DNA of 64,000 nt from Paragemmobacter ruber (GTDB lineage: Bacteria; Pseudomonadota; Alphaproteobacteria; Rhodobacterales; Rhodobacteraceae): contig NZ_JAAATW010000002.1 in assembly GCF_009908315.1 (NCBI RefSeq), positions 434,001-498,000 on the forward strand. Direction: 5' to 3'. The position numbers and the translations under genes are program-made. Position 1 is the first letter of the stretch. Every line of letters begins with the position of its first letter. Below are positions 47,772 to 56,819 of this stretch, in pieces. The notes under the pieces were generated by a model that was not told the DNA's origin, did no database searches, and saw only the letters and a program-made list of their open reading frames with translations.

Positions 47772-48464
47772 TCAGAAGGAGATCGGCTCCAGCACCTGCG
47801 GTTCGATCACCTGCACGCCGGGAAGGGCCACGACCATTTCGGTCGCGTCCTGTTCCAGTGCGCCGAAGGTGCGGTAGTGGTAGGGGATCACGGCTTTGAA
47901 GTTGAAATAGCGCCGCGCGGCCCAGGCGGCGCGCTTCATGTCCATCGTGAAATGGCCACCCGCGGCGAGGATGCCGATGGTGGGGGCGTGCAACTCGCCC
48001 ATCCACTGCATATCGGCCATGATGTCGGTGTCGCCCGAGACATAGAGCGTCTGGCCTTCGCCCGCGATCATGAAGCCCGCCTCGGAGCCGATGGCGACAG
48101 GGCCATTGTCACCCGCGATGGTGGAGGAGTGCACGGCGTTGACCATGGTCACCTTGGCCCCGGCCAAATCCACCGTGCCGCCCTTGTTGAAGCCGATGGT
48201 GGCGATGCCTTCGCGGCCTTCAAGCCAGGAGGTCAGGTCGTAGATGCCCACGAGCGGGATGCCCAGTTCCTTGCAGATGGCCACCGCATCGGCGGAATGG
48301 TCGCCATGGCCGTGGGTGAGCAGGACATGCGTCGCGCCCCGGATCGCATCGGCCCGCCGTTCGGCAGGGAACATCGGGTTCCCGCTGAGCCAGGGGTCGA
48401 TGAGGAGGACGGCCCCCTCGATTTCGATGCGAAAGCCGGAATGGCCGAGCCAGATGATCTGCAT
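47772..48464 (-). CDS. Metal-dependent hydrolase, UPF0173 (MBL fold)
   Basis: A 230 aa metallo-beta-lactamase-fold protein. The metal motif is THGHGDHSAD near residues 50-59, with a further His in VNAVHSS near residue 111 and the second-site Asp in YVSGDTDIMAD near 142, and a C-terminal HYRTFG. The start MQIIWLGHSGFRIE is the classic UPF0173/UlaG-like beginning. Substrate unknown. ATG 48464; a much longer in-frame extension upstream is antisense to gatA and rejected. Confidence 0.88.
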   Translation of the reverse strand: MQIIWLGHSGFRIEIEGAVLLIDPWLSGNPMFPAERRADAIRGATHVLLTHGHGDHSADAVAICKELGIPLVGIYDLTSWLEGREGIATIGFNKGGTVDLAGAKVTMVNAVHSSTIAGDNGPVAIGSEAGFMIAGEGQTLYVSGDTDIMADMQWMGELHAPTIGILAAGGHFTMDMKRAAWAARRYFNFKAVIPYHYRTFGALEQDATEMVVALPGVQVIEPQVLEPISF

Positions 48465-48720
48465 GGTGGTCTTCCTTTGTCGTAACGGGTCAATCGTCCC
48501 CGGAGGGATGATAGGGGTGCGGGCGGGCAAGGGAAGTGTGCAGGCGGCGCATGACCTGTGCGTGACTGCACCTTGCCTGCGGGGAAGGGCGCGCAGACAA
48601 CGCGGCGTTGCGGGATCGCCCATGCCGCGTGCGAGATGCGGCGCGGGCCTTGCGTAGGCCTTGCGGGACGGGGGGCAGGGGGCTAAACGGGCGGGGATCA
48701 GAACAGGGAATACTGGCCCC

Positions 48721-49008
48721 ATGTCCATCGACATTGATACTGCCCGCCGCGTGGCGAAGCTGGCCCGGATCCGGGTCGAGGAGGCCGATCTTCCGGCGCT
48801 GGCCGGGGAGCTTTCGGGGATCCTCACCTTCATGGAGCAGCTGAACGAGGTGGATGTGGAGGGGGTGGAGCCCATGACATCGGTCACGCCCATGCGCCTG
48901 AAGCGGCGCAAGGATGAGGTGACGGACGGGAACATCCAGGCGGCTGTCCTGAAGAATGCGCCCGATGCGCGCGAGGGGTTCTTTGCCGTGCCGAAGGTGG
49001 TGGAATGA
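48721..49008 (+). CDS. gatC: Asp/Glu-tRNA amidotransferase subunit GatC
   Basis: A 95 aa subunit that links GatA and GatB in the amidotransferase that makes Gln-tRNA(Gln) and/or Asn-tRNA(Asn). It begins [21 protein letters not shown] and has the conserved [22 protein letters not shown] belt and the RKDEV...[16 protein letters not shown] end. The gatA start overlaps its stop by 4 bp. gatB is not in the window. Confidence 0.96.
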   Translation: MSIDIDTARRVAKLARIRVEEADLPALAGELSGILTFMEQLNEVDVEGVEPMTSVTPMRLKRRKDEVTDGNIQAAVLKNAPDAREGFFAVPKVVE

Positions 49009-50483
49009 GCGCGAACACTTGGACGATCGCGGCGGCGCGGGATGCGCTGCGCAAGGGCGAGATTTCGGCCACCGATCTGACCATGGCCTGTCTGACCGCG
49101 ATCGACGCGGGCGATGCGCTGGGGGCCTTTGTCCACAAGACGCCCGAGATCGCGCTGGATCAGGCGCGGGCGGCGGAGGCGCGGATCAAGGCGGGCGATG
49201 CGCCGTCGATGTGCGGGATCCCCCTTGGCATCAAGGATCTGTTTGCGACCCGCGGCGTGCCGTCGCAGGCGGCATCGAACATCCTGCGCGGGTTCCGGCC
49301 GGAATATGAATCCACCGTCACCACCAAGCTGTTCGAGGCGGGCGCGGTGATGCTGGGCAAGCTGAACATGGACGAGTTTGCCATGGGGTCGAGCAACGAG
49401 ACATCGTGCTATGGCCATGCGGTGAACCCTTGGAAGGTCGACGGGCGCAAGCTGACGCCGGGCGGATCTTCGGGCGGGTCTGCGGCGGCGGTGGCGGGCG
49501 ATCTGTGCCTTGCCGCGACGGGGACGGATACGGGCGGGTCGATCCGCCAGCCTGCGGCCTTCACCGGGATCGTGGGGATCAAGCCCACCTATGGGCGGGT
49601 GAGCCGCTGGGGGATCGTGGCCTTTGCCTCGTCTCTGGACCAGGCGGGGCCGATGACCAAGACGGTGCGGGATGCGGCGATCTTCCTGCAGGCGATGGCG
49701 GGGCATGATCCGAAGGACAGCACGTCGGCCGATCTGGCCGTGCCGGATTTCGAGGCGGCGCTGACGGGCGACATCCGGGGCAAGAAGATCGGCCTGCCGC
49801 GCGAATACCGCATGGAGGGGATGCCTGCGGAGATTGAAAAGCTGTGGGCGGACGGTGCGGCAATGCTGCGCGATGCCGGGGCGGAGATCGTGGATATCTC
49901 GCTGCCCCATACGAAATACGCGCTGCCTGCCTATTACGTGATCGCGCCGGGGGAGGCGTCTTCGAACCTCGCCCGCTATGACGGGGTGCGCTATGGGCAT
50001 CGGGCGAAGCTGGCGGCGGGTGACGGCATCACCGAGATGTATGAGAAGACCCGCGCCGAGGGCTTTGGCAAGGAAGTCCAGCGGCGGGTGATGATCGGGA
50101 CCTATGTGCTGTCGGCGGGGTTCTATGATGCCTATTACAACCGCGCGCGGAAGGTGCGGGCGCTGATCAAGCGGGATTTCGAGCAGGCCTTTGCGGCGGG
50201 GGTGGATGCGATCCTGACGCCTGCCACGCCGAGCGCGGCCTTTGGTCTGGGCGAGATGTCTTCGGCCGATCCGATCGAGATGTATCTGAACGACGTCTTT
50301 ACCGTGACGGTGAACCTTGCCGGGCTGCCCGGTGTGGCCGTTCCCGTGGGGCTGGACAAGCAGGGACTGCCCCTGGGGCTGCAGCTGATTGGGCGGCCGT
50401 GGGAGGAAGGGGACCTGCTGAATCACGCTTATGTGCTGGAGCGGGCGGCGGGCTTTGTGGCAAAGCCTGCGAAATGGTGGTAA
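49005..50483 (+). CDS. gatA: Asp/Glu-tRNA amidotransferase subunit GatA
   Basis: A 492 aa amidase-signature enzyme that releases ammonia from glutamine. The Ser-cisSer-Lys triad is seen as lysine in LGIKDLF near residue 76, [10 protein letters not shown] near 152 and [11 protein letters not shown] near 175. The C-terminal [17 protein letters not shown] is usual in this group. It overlaps gatC by 4 bp. The following lipoprotein gene begins 32 bp after its stop. Confidence 0.96.
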   Translation: MSANTWTIAAARDALRKGEISATDLTMACLTAIDAGDALGAFVHKTPEIALDQARAAEARIKAGDAPSMCGIPLGIKDLFATRGVPSQAASNILRGFRPEYESTVTTKLFEAGAVMLGKLNMDEFAMGSSNETSCYGHAVNPWKVDGRKLTPGGSSGGSAAAVAGDLCLAATGTDTGGSIRQPAAFTGIVGIKPTYGRVSRWGIVAFASSLDQAGPMTKTVRDAAIFLQAMAGHDPKDSTSADLAVPDFEAALTGDIRGKKIGLPREYRMEGMPAEIEKLWADGAAMLRDAGAEIVDISLPHTKYALPAYYVIAPGEASSNLARYDGVRYGHRAKLAAGDGITEMYEKTRAEGFGKEVQRRVMIGTYVLSAGFYDAYYNRARKVRALIKRDFEQAFAAGVDAILTPATPSAAFGLGEMSSADPIEMYLNDVFTVTVNLAGLPGVAVPVGLDKQGLPLGLQLIGRPWEEGDLLNHAYVLERAAGFVAKPAKWW

Positions 50484-50515
50484 TCCCCCGGATCGAACGG
50501 AGCCGAGGCGTGAAG

Positions 50516-51337
50516 ATGCGTATTGTCCTGATGCTTGCCCTGACAGCCGGTGTGGCGGCCTGCACCCAGAGCGTGCCTGACAGCGGCGCGGGTGTGGGGT
50601 TTCAGGATTACAACAGCTATCTGCGCGAGCAGGCGGCGGCGGACCCGCGGGCCTCTACGCCGGTGACGCCGGTCGCGCCGTTTGGCACGGCGGTTGCGCC
50701 TGCGACGCAGACGGGCGGGTTCTCGCCCGATCTGGCGGCTGCGGCGATCGACCGGGCCAGCGGGACGGGTGGGGCAGCCACGGGTGCCGTGATCGGCGCG
50801 CCGCTTTCGGCCACGCAGCCTGCGCCGGTTGTCCTTGCCGATCCGATGGCCCAGCCATCCGCGGGGGTGGCGGCCTTTGATCCGAACGATCCCAACCGCC
50901 CGCGCGGCAATGCGCCGAGCAACATTCAGTCCCAGTCCGGCGAAATGGTGCACAACAATGGCGGCATTTCCGACGAGCAGGACTTTGCCGCCGTGTCCCA
51001 GCGCGAGACGATCGAAAGCGATGCCGAGCGGCTGGCGCGGAACCGGGCGCAATATACGGTGATCCAGCCGACGGCGGTGCCGGAACGCGCGGATACGGGG
51101 CCGAACATCGTGCAGTTCGCGCTGTCCACGACCCATGCGCCCGGCACGCAGGTCTATAACCGGTCGTCGCTGCGCTTTACCGATCAGGCGGCGGCCTGTG
51201 CGCGCTATGCCTCGCCCGATCTGGCGCAGGAGGCGTTTCTGGCGGCAGGCGGGCCGGAGCGGGATCGGCGCGGGCTGGACCCGGATGGCGACGGCTTCGC
51301 CTGCGCCTGGGATCCGCGGCCCTTCCGCCTGCAGTGA
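50516..51337 (+). CDS. Lipoprotein with C-terminal excalibur-like domain
   Basis: A 273 aa protein. Lipobox VAAC near residue 16 (MRIVLMLALTAGVAAC). A Pro/Ala-rich, mostly disordered middle is followed by a C-terminal block with CARYASPDLAQEAFLAAGGPERDRRGLDPDGDGFACAWDP, which is the excalibur-type calcium-binding pattern (DxDGDGxAC with paired Cys). The ATG at 50516 is chosen because it gives the lipoprotein signal; a GTG at 50510 is possible. The stop overlaps the amidase start (GTG). A cell-envelope role is likely. Confidence 0.75.
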   Translation: MRIVLMLALTAGVAACTQSVPDSGAGVGFQDYNSYLREQAAADPRASTPVTPVAPFGTAVAPATQTGGFSPDLAAAAIDRASGTGGAATGAVIGAPLSATQPAPVVLADPMAQPSAGVAAFDPNDPNRPRGNAPSNIQSQSGEMVHNNGGISDEQDFAAVSQRETIESDAERLARNRAQYTVIQPTAVPERADTGPNIVQFALSTTHAPGTQVYNRSSLRFTDQAAACARYASPDLAQEAFLAAGGPERDRRGLDPDGDGFACAWDPRPFRLQ

Positions 51338-51996
51338 GCTTTCCTTCGCCGAATTGCGGCGAAAGGCGGGGCGGGGCGCGGCCCGACCTGATCGTGATCC
51401 ATTACACGGCAATGGCCAGCATGGCGGCGGCGCGGGCGCGGCTGTGTGATCCCGCGCATGAGGTATCGGCGCATTGGCTGATCGGGGTGGATGGCGCCGT
51501 GGAGGCGCTGGTGGATGAGGCCTTGCGGGCCTGGCATGCCGGGGCGGGGGCATGGGGGGCGGTGACGGATGTCAACTCGCGCTCCATCGGGATCGAGCTG
51601 GACAATGGCGGGGCGCAGCCCTTCCCCGAGCCGCAGATGGCGGCGCTGGAGCGGCTGCTGGCCGGGATCATGGGGCGCTGGGCGATCCGGCCGGAACGGG
51701 TGATCGGCCATTCCGACATGGCGCCTGACCGCAAGGGTGATCCCGGGGCGCGCTTTGACTGGCGCAGGCTGGCCATGGGGGGGCTGTCGGTCTGGCCCGA
51801 GGCGCGAAGCGGCGGTCGGCCGGCCGAGTTCCTCGGCCATGCGCGCCGCTTCGGTTACCCGGATCTGGACGAGGGGATCCTCTTGCGGGCGTTCCGCCTG
51901 CGCTTTCGCCCGGGGGTGGAGGGGCCGGTCGATGCCACCGATGCCGCGATGGCCGCTGATCTGGCGGCGCGTTTTCCGGTGGATGTGTCGGCTTGA
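51334..51996 (+). CDS. N-acetylmuramoyl-L-alanine amidase (AmpD-like)
   Basis: A 220 aa amidase_2-family protein. Zn site motifs are LIVIHYTAM near residue 23 (His ligand), HWLIGVDGAVEALVDE near 48 and the second ligands in WHAG near 70 and VIGHSDMAPDRKGDPG near 130. Cleaves the amide bond between MurNAc and L-Ala in cell-wall fragments. The GTG start at 51334 overlaps the TGA of the previous gene. No signal peptide, so it probably works in the cytoplasm on recycled muropeptides, like AmpD. Confidence 0.85.
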   Translation: MSFPSPNCGERRGGARPDLIVIHYTAMASMAAARARLCDPAHEVSAHWLIGVDGAVEALVDEALRAWHAGAGAWGAVTDVNSRSIGIELDNGGAQPFPEPQMAALERLLAGIMGRWAIRPERVIGHSDMAPDRKGDPGARFDWRRLAMGGLSVWPEARSGGRPAEFLGHARRFGYPDLDEGILLRAFRLRFRPGVEGPVDATDAAMAADLAARFPVDVSA

Positions 51997-52027
51997 CGGC
52001 AGGGAGCGCGGGGCGTAAGCCGCCCCT

Positions 52028-52425
52028 CGCGCGGATGGCCGGATGACCGCGGGTGCGAGCCCGAGGAAAGTCCGGACTCCATGAAGCAAGGGTGCCGGGT
52101 AACGCCCGGCGGGGGTAACCCCAGGGAAAGCGCCACAGAGAAGAGTCTGCCCCGCTTGCGGGGTGATGGTGAAACGGTGGGGTAAGAGCCCACCGCGGAC
52201 CGGGCAACCGGGACGGCACGGCAAGCCCCACCCGGAGCAATGCCGAATAGGGGCCTCGCGCGGAAAGGTCTGCGGCTTTGCAGAGACCTCCGCAGGGACG
52301 CTTCAGCCCAGAGGCCCGGGTTGGCAGCTTGACCGCCGCGGCAACGCGTGCGGCAGAGGAATGGTCATCCAACCCCGGATCACGGTCCGGGGCGGACAGA
52401 ATCCGGCTTACAGGCCATCCGCGCG
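52028..52425 (+). ncRNA. rnpB: RNase P RNA (A-type)
   Basis: The catalytic RNA of RNase P, about 398 nt. The 5' CGCGCGGATGGCC pairs with the 3' GGCCATCCGCGCG (P1). The conserved P4 and J regions are present: GAGGAAAGTCCGGACTCC near 52071-52082 and GACAGAATCCGGCTTACAGG near 52394-52413, plus GGTAAGAGCCCACCG in the middle. It starts 31 bp after the AmpD-like stop on the same strand. Confidence 0.95.
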
Positions 52426-52484
52426 TATTCCTTGGCCACTGTCGCAACAGGGGGCCTTGCCCCCTCGCCGCCCGCGGCGGCTCA

Positions 52485-52512
52485 CCCCCAGGGTATTTGG
52501 GCTAAGATGAAG
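52485..52512 (+). repeat. Dispersed CCAAGATGAAG element, copy 5
   Basis: CCCCCAGGGTATTT then GGGCT and AAGATGAAG. One base differs from the usual core (CTAAGATGAAG). It faces copy 6. Confidence 0.8.
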
Positions 52513-52537
52513 GCCCGGGGGCTTTGTGGGGCTGCCG

Positions 52538-52565
52538 CTTCATCTTGGGAAAAATACCCTGGGGG
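52538..52565 (-). repeat. Dispersed CCAAGATGAAG element, copy 6
   Basis: CTTCATCTTGGGAAAAATAC followed by CCTGGGGG, the reverse complement of copy 5 except for five internal bases; 25 bp separate the two arms. The pair could form a cruciform or RNA hairpin with 14+9 paired bases. Confidence 0.8.
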
Positions 52566-52757
52566 TCCGGGGGGAACCCCCGGCGGAGCCAAGCGGCGCA
52601 GGCCGCGCGGGCGACCTGAAAGGCTTGCGCCGCAGGCGCGCAATTTGATGATCGGCGGGTGGTTTGGCTGTTGACTCTGCCGGTTGCCCGAGTAAAAGGC
52701 GGGCTTCAAGAGATTTCGCGGGGGCGCAGGCGTTTCCCCGGTTCAGGAGAGACGACT

Positions 52758-52925
52758 ATGGCGAAACCGGCGACGATCAAGATCCGTCTGAACTCGACGG
52801 CGGGGACCGGGCATTTCTACGTGACCAAGAAGAATGCCAAGACCATGACCGAAAAGATGGTCGTGAAGAAGTACGATCCCGTCAAGCGCGAGCATGTGGA
52901 ATACAAGGAAGGCAAGATCAAGTAA
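52758..52925 (+). CDS. rpmG: 50S ribosomal protein L33
   Basis: A 55 aa ribosomal protein with the alphaproteobacterial L33 start [20 protein letters not shown] and the motif [21 protein letters not shown]. It lacks the CxxC pairs of zinc-binding L33 forms. AGGAGA lies before the ATG. A hairpin terminator follows 28 bp after the stop. Confidence 0.97.
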   Translation: MAKPATIKIRLNSTAGTGHFYVTKKNAKTMTEKMVVKKYDPVKREHVEYKEGKIK

Positions 52926-52952
52926 GATCCTGCCGACAAGAGCCAGTGCGCG

Positions 52953-52979
52953 GGCCGTCCCTTGGGGCGGCCTTTTGCT
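52953..52979 (+). terminator. rpmG terminator
   Basis: GGCCGTCCC-TTG-GGGCGGCC (one bulged T) followed by TTTTGCTTTT. Confidence 0.8.
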
Positions 52980-53021
52980 TTTGCGCGTATCGCGGGGGCC
53001 GCGATCGTGCTAGGCTTTGGC

Positions 53022-53600
53022 ATGGATCAGAGCCTTACCCTGCGTCGCGCGCGGCTTTCGGATCTGGCGGCCGTGGACCGGCTGTTGCAGCGCAGCTATC
53101 CGCGCCTTCTGGGGGCGGATTATCCCCCGTCAACCATGGTGCTGGCCCTGCCGATCATCGCCCGGGCGCGGCCGGAACTGCTGGCCTCGGGGCGGTATTT
53201 CGTGGTGGAGGCAGAGGATGGCCGCATCCTCGGCGCCGGGGGGTGGAGTCTGGGCAAGCCGCAGCCCCGGGCGGCGGCGGGTGTGGTGGTGCCGTCGCGC
53301 CCCGTGGCGGAGCGCGACGAGGCCGAGCCGGGCTGGGCCGCGCAGGTGGGCATGGGGCATGTGCGCCATGTGGCGACGGACCCGGATTGGCTGCGTGGGG
53401 GCGTGGGGCGGGCGATCATGGGCGAGGTGATCGTCGAGGCGCTGCGGGCGGGGGTGCATTGGCTGGATTGCCTGTCCACGCGCACGGCGGTGCCGTTCTA
53501 CGCGGCGCTGGGGTTCCGCGTGCTGCATGAGGTGGAGGTGCCGCTGGGGCCGGGCATCCAGTTTCCGGCGGTGCGGATGATGCGGCAGATCGCGCCCTGA
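53022..53600 (+). CDS. GNAT-family N-acetyltransferase
   Basis: A 192 aa acetyltransferase. The acetyl-CoA site is near residues 122-137 (DWLRGGVGRAIMGEVIVEAL, with RGGVGRA in place of the usual Q/RxxGxG/A) and a WLDCLSTRTAVPFYAALGF segment near residue 147. The N-terminus RRARLSDLAAVDRLLQRSYP is typical. ATG 53022 is preferred to an upstream in-frame start that overlaps the rpmG terminator. Substrate unknown. Confidence 0.82.
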   Translation: MDQSLTLRRARLSDLAAVDRLLQRSYPRLLGADYPPSTMVLALPIIARARPELLASGRYFVVEAEDGRILGAGGWSLGKPQPRAAAGVVVPSRPVAERDEAEPGWAAQVGMGHVRHVATDPDWLRGGVGRAIMGEVIVEALRAGVHWLDCLSTRTAVPFYAALGFRVLHEVEVPLGPGIQFPAVRMMRQIAP

Positions 53601-53616
53601 CGGGGGCATGGAAAAA

Positions 53617-53640
53617 GGGGCCGGTCTGGTGACCGGCCCC
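53617..53640. terminator. Two-way terminator
   Basis: GGGGCCGGTC-TGGT-GACCGGCCCC, a perfect 10-bp stem with a run of A on its left (T-run on the minus strand), between the convergent GNAT and BI-1 genes. Confidence 0.85.
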
Positions 53641-53668
53641 CCCTGTTTGTACCCTGCGGGCGCTGCGC

Positions 53669-54409
53669 TTATTCGCGGTTGCCCAGGAATTGCAGCAGGA
53701 ACATGAAGATGTTGATGAAGTTCATGTAGAGGTTCAGCGCGCCCATGATGGCGGATTTGCCGAGCCATTCTTCATCGCCGTACTGCGCGTGCTGGATGTA
53801 GGTGTTCTTGATGTTCTGCGTGTCGAACGCGGTCAGACCCGCGAAGATCAGCAGACCGATCACCGAGATCGCGAAGGCCAGCGCGCCCGAGCCGAGGAAC
53901 AGGTTCACGATCGAGGCGACGATGAGGCCGATCAGGCCCATCATCAGGAAGGTGCCCATGCCCGACAGGTCTTTCTTCGTGGTGTAGCCCCAGAGCGAGA
54001 GGCCCGCGAAAGCGATCGCGGTCACGAGGAAGGTCTGCGCGATCGACACGCCGGTGAAGGCGGCGAAGATCCAGGCGATGGACAGGCCCATCACCGCCGC
54101 GAAGGCGTAGAAGAACAGTTGGGCCGCGGCCTGCGACAGGCGATTGATCGCCGCGCCGAAGGCAAAGACCATGATGAGCGGTGCGAACATCACCACCCAG
54201 CCGAGGATGTTCGGCTGCAGGGTGGCGGGGTCGCGGAAGATGGACAGGAGCGCGTCCGACGTGCCGACAGCCCAGGCCACGCCGCCGGTGAGCAGCATGC
54301 CCACGGACATCAGGCCGTAGACCTTGTTCATATGGGCGCGCAGCCCGGCGTCGATCTCGGCGGTCCGGGCGCCTGCGCCGACCGAACGGATCGTCTGGTA
54401 TTCAGCCAT
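53669..54409 (-). CDS. Bax inhibitor-1 / YccA-family membrane protein
   Basis: A 246 aa protein with about seven hydrophobic helices. It begins AEYQTIRSVGAGARTAEIDAGLRAHMNKVYGLMSVG, the usual start of this group, and ends with the TAFDTQNIKNTYIQ segment near residue 192 (a conserved D-x-Q pattern of the BI-1/LFG family) and LNLYMNFINIFMFLLQFLGNRE. Family members form pH-sensitive Ca2+ channels or interact with FtsH. GGAGG precedes ATG 54409. Confidence 0.93.
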   Translation of the reverse strand: MAEYQTIRSVGAGARTAEIDAGLRAHMNKVYGLMSVGMLLTGGVAWAVGTSDALLSIFRDPATLQPNILGWVVMFAPLIMVFAFGAAINRLSQAAAQLFFYAFAAVMGLSIAWIFAAFTGVSIAQTFLVTAIAFAGLSLWGYTTKKDLSGMGTFLMMGLIGLIVASIVNLFLGSGALAFAISVIGLLIFAGLTAFDTQNIKNTYIQHAQYGDEEWLGKSAIMGALNLYMNFINIFMFLLQFLGNRE

Positions 54410-54569
54410 GTGAAGCCTCCGATGTTGAGCCAACGGCTGCGGGTTGGCATCCCACAGGCCGGATGAGGCCAATATCGGGACGACGGCCTTTCATTTCAAG
54501 ACGCTTGGCAGGGAAACGATGCAGGCGGAATGTCGCTTTTTTGGGGTTTTTGCGGGAGGGGCGGCGCGG

Positions 54570-54797
54570 TCAGCGGCGCCAGTTGGCGGGGACATCCCAG
54601 AGGGGACGGCTGGCTTCGGCCTGTGCCTCGTCACGGGTGAGGCCGATGTCGCGCAGGAGATGGTCATCGAGTTGCGCGAGTGTGGCGCGCTGGCGCAAGA
54701 GCGCCCGCATCTGGGCGAGGCGCTCGCGCAGGCGGAGGCGGCGGGTGGGACGGGACGCGGGGGTGGCGAGCGAGCGGTCCATGGTGGGGGCTTTCAT
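54570..54797 (-). CDS. DUF1127 small protein
   Basis: A 75 aa basic protein. The DUF1127 pattern is in the C-terminal half: LAQLDDHLLRDIGLTRDEAQAEASRPLW. An Arg-rich N-terminus (RPTRRLRLRERLAQMRALLRQR) precedes it. Proteins of this family bind RNA and influence phosphate or stress responses in some alphaproteobacteria (known for the family). It is divergent from the LysR gene. Confidence 0.9.
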   Translation of the reverse strand: MKAPTMDRSLATPASRPTRRLRLRERLAQMRALLRQRATLAQLDDHLLRDIGLTRDEAQAEASRPLWDVPANWRR

Positions 54798-54904
54798 GCT
54801 TGATGGTGATGGTTGTATCTGATTTCATCAGAATGGTTGAAATATGCCGCGGCTTTTGGCATTTTGAAAATGAATGATTGTTGCATATCGCATCAGGGGG
54901 ATTG
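54798..54904. promoter_or_regulatory. Divergent DUF1127/LysR promoter region
   Basis: A 107 bp AT-rich gap with two dyads: CTGAT-TTC-ATCAG (54819-54831) and ATGCC-N9-GGCAT (54844-54862). Both are placed where a LysR regulator would bind to control itself and the divergent gene. Confidence 0.45.
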
Positions 54905-55759
54905 ATGATGGCGCGCACGCTGGATCTGGTGGCCTTGCGGTCTTTCGTGGCGGTGGTCGATGCGGGCGGGGTGACGCGAGCAGCGGGTTTGCTGAACCTG
55001 ACGCAATCGGCGGTGTCGATGCAGTTGAAGCGGCTGGAAGAGGCGTTGAACCTTGGCCTGTTCGCGCGGGCGGCGCGCAAGCTGACCCTGACGCCGGAGG
55101 GCGAGCAGCTTTTGGGGTTCGCCCGGCGGATGCTGGCGCTGAACGATGAGGCCCTGGCGCGGCTGACATCATCGCAGTTCGAGGGGGAGATCCGGCTGGG
55201 CGTGCCGCATGACATCGTCTATCCGGCGATTCCGGGCATCCTGAAGCGGCTGTCGGCGCAGTTTCCGCGGATGCGGATCAATCTGGTGTCATCCTTTACC
55301 ATCCTGCTGAAGGAGCAGTTCCAGAGGGGCGAGCTGGACCTGATCCTGACGACGGAGGATGCGCCGGGTGCGGGGGCGGAGGAATTGGGCGCGCGGCCGC
55401 TGGTCTGGGTCGGGGCGGAAGACGGGACGGTCTGGCAGAAGCGGCCCTTGCGGATCGGGTTCAAGGATACCTGCATCTTCCGGCGCAAGGCGGTTGCGGC
55501 GCTGACGGCGTCGGGCGTGCCATGGGAGATGGCCGTGCTGGGCGAAAGCGAGCAGGCGATCGAGGCGACGGTGGCGGCCGATCTGGCGGTGACGGCGCGG
55601 TTGACCAATGCGATGCCGCAGGGGTTGTATCCGCTGGACACCAAGGGGCAGTTGCCCGATCTGGGGACGCAGACGATCTGCCTTTATGCCGCGCCCACGC
55701 TGCGGGGCGAGGCGGCGGAACTGCTGATGCAGGAGATCCGCAACGCCTATTGCTGCTGA
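54905..55759 (+). CDS. LysR-family transcriptional regulator
   Basis: A 284 aa regulator. The winged helix is in residues 5-64 (LVALRSFVAVVDAGGVTRAAGLLNLTQSAVSMQLKRLEEAL), and a type-2 periplasmic-binding-like effector domain follows (EIRLGVPHDIVYPAIPGILKRL near residue 95). GGGGG at 54896-54900 lies before ATG 54905; a second ATG at 54908 is also possible. Its last 13 bp overlap the quinone oxidoreductase gene on the other strand. The ligand is unknown. Confidence 0.9.
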   Translation: MMARTLDLVALRSFVAVVDAGGVTRAAGLLNLTQSAVSMQLKRLEEALNLGLFARAARKLTLTPEGEQLLGFARRMLALNDEALARLTSSQFEGEIRLGVPHDIVYPAIPGILKRLSAQFPRMRINLVSSFTILLKEQFQRGELDLILTTEDAPGAGAEELGARPLVWVGAEDGTVWQKRPLRIGFKDTCIFRRKAVAALTASGVPWEMAVLGESEQAIEATVAADLAVTARLTNAMPQGLYPLDTKGQLPDLGTQTICLYAAPTLRGEAAELLMQEIRNAYCC

Positions 55760-56715
55760 AGGTCGATCACCACCTTGCCGGTGGCGGCCCGGCTGCGGAG
55801 GAGGTCCAGCGCTTCGGGCAGGCGGTCGAGCGGCAGGCGGTGCGAGATGTGGGGGCGCAGGTCGCCCGCGGCATACCAGTCGAGGAGCGTGGCAAGGCTG
55901 CCCTTCAGAAGGGCGGGCGCGAAGCTGCGATAGCCGCCCCACCAGAAGCCGATGACGGTGATGTTCTTGACCAGAAGGAGGTTGGCGGGAACCTGCGGCA
56001 CGCTGCCCGAGGCGAAACCGATGGTGAGGATGCGGCCATCGGGGCGGGTGGCGCGGAGGGCGGCATCGAAGGCCGGGCCGCCGACCGGATCGTAGACCAC
56101 ATCCGCGCCGCCCAGATCGCGCAGGGCGGATTTCAGATCGGGGTGGTCGCTGTCGATCACCTCATCCGCGCCGGCCGCGCGGGCGATGGCGCGTTTCTCG
56201 GCCCCACGGGCGGCGGCGATGACGCGGGCGCCGAGGCGTTTTCCCACCTCGACCGCCGTGAGGCCCACGCCGCCCGCCGCGCCGAGGACGAGGAGGGTTT
56301 CACCCGGTTGCAGGCGCGCCTTGTGGGTGAGGGCGAGGTGGGAGGTGCCGTAGGCGATCTGGAAACCCGCAGCCTCAACCATCGGCATGGCGGGGGGGAG
56401 GGGGAGCAGGCTGTCTGCCGGGAAGCAGCCCCGTTCGGCCAGCCCGCCGTGGCCGGCATAGACGGCGACGCGGGTGCCGGGGGCGGGGCCGGTGGTGCCG
56501 GGGCCGAGGGCGAGGACAGTGCCTGCGAGTTCGAGCCCGGGGATGAAGGGGAGAGCGGGTTTTTCCTGATAGCGGCCCTCGGCCATCAGGAGATCGGCGA
56601 AATTGAGCCCGCAGGCGGCAATGGCGACCAGCGCTTCGCCCTGCGCGGGATGGGGATCGGGCAGGTCGCGCAGGGTGGCGGGCGTTCCAAATTCGTCGAT
56701 CTGCCAGGCGCGCAT
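55747..56715 (-). CDS. NADPH:quinone oxidoreductase (zinc-free MDR family)
   Basis: A 322 aa medium-chain reductase of the QOR type. The catalytic part (residues 1-115) has CGLNFADLLMAEGRYQ near residue 35 and GLELAGTVLALG; the nucleotide-binding Rossmann motif is LGAAGGVGLTAVEVGKRLGA near residue 148. No zinc-ligand Cys/His set is present. It would reduce quinones or enoyl compounds with NADPH. It is divergent from the XRE gene over 343 bp that hold repeated TTGCAAA motifs. ATG 56715 is the natural start of the family. Confidence 0.88.
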   Translation of the reverse strand: MRAWQIDEFGTPATLRDLPDPHPAQGEALVAIAACGLNFADLLMAEGRYQEKPALPFIPGLELAGTVLALGPGTTGPAPGTRVAVYAGHGGLAERGCFPADSLLPLPPAMPMVEAAGFQIAYGTSHLALTHKARLQPGETLLVLGAAGGVGLTAVEVGKRLGARVIAAARGAEKRAIARAAGADEVIDSDHPDLKSALRDLGGADVVYDPVGGPAFDAALRATRPDGRILTIGFASGSVPQVPANLLLVKNITVIGFWWGGYRSFAPALLKGSLATLLDWYAAGDLRPHISHRLPLDRLPEALDLLRSRAATGKVVIDLQQQ

Positions 56716-56819
56716 GTGGGTGACTTTCTGCCTTTGCGTGTCAACGACGCAGGTAGTACGCGGCCGAGGGGGCATCCAGCGGAAAGTTATTTGCGAAATG
56801 CGAAGATCGGGCGAGAATC

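Larger units (their letters stand above)
52426..52757. other. Intergenic region between rnpB and rpmG
   Basis: A 332 bp gap. It contains a facing pair of dispersed elements that could form one long hairpin (52485-52565) and otherwise G/C-rich sequence. AGGAGA stands just before rpmG. No gene is supported here. Confidence 0.55.

Noticed and set aside
48465-50426. In-frame upstream extension of the MBL hydrolase (total 884 codons)
   Set aside because: The extension is antisense to gatC and gatA and rich in Arg/His/Pro. The family start MQIIWLGHSG is at 48464.
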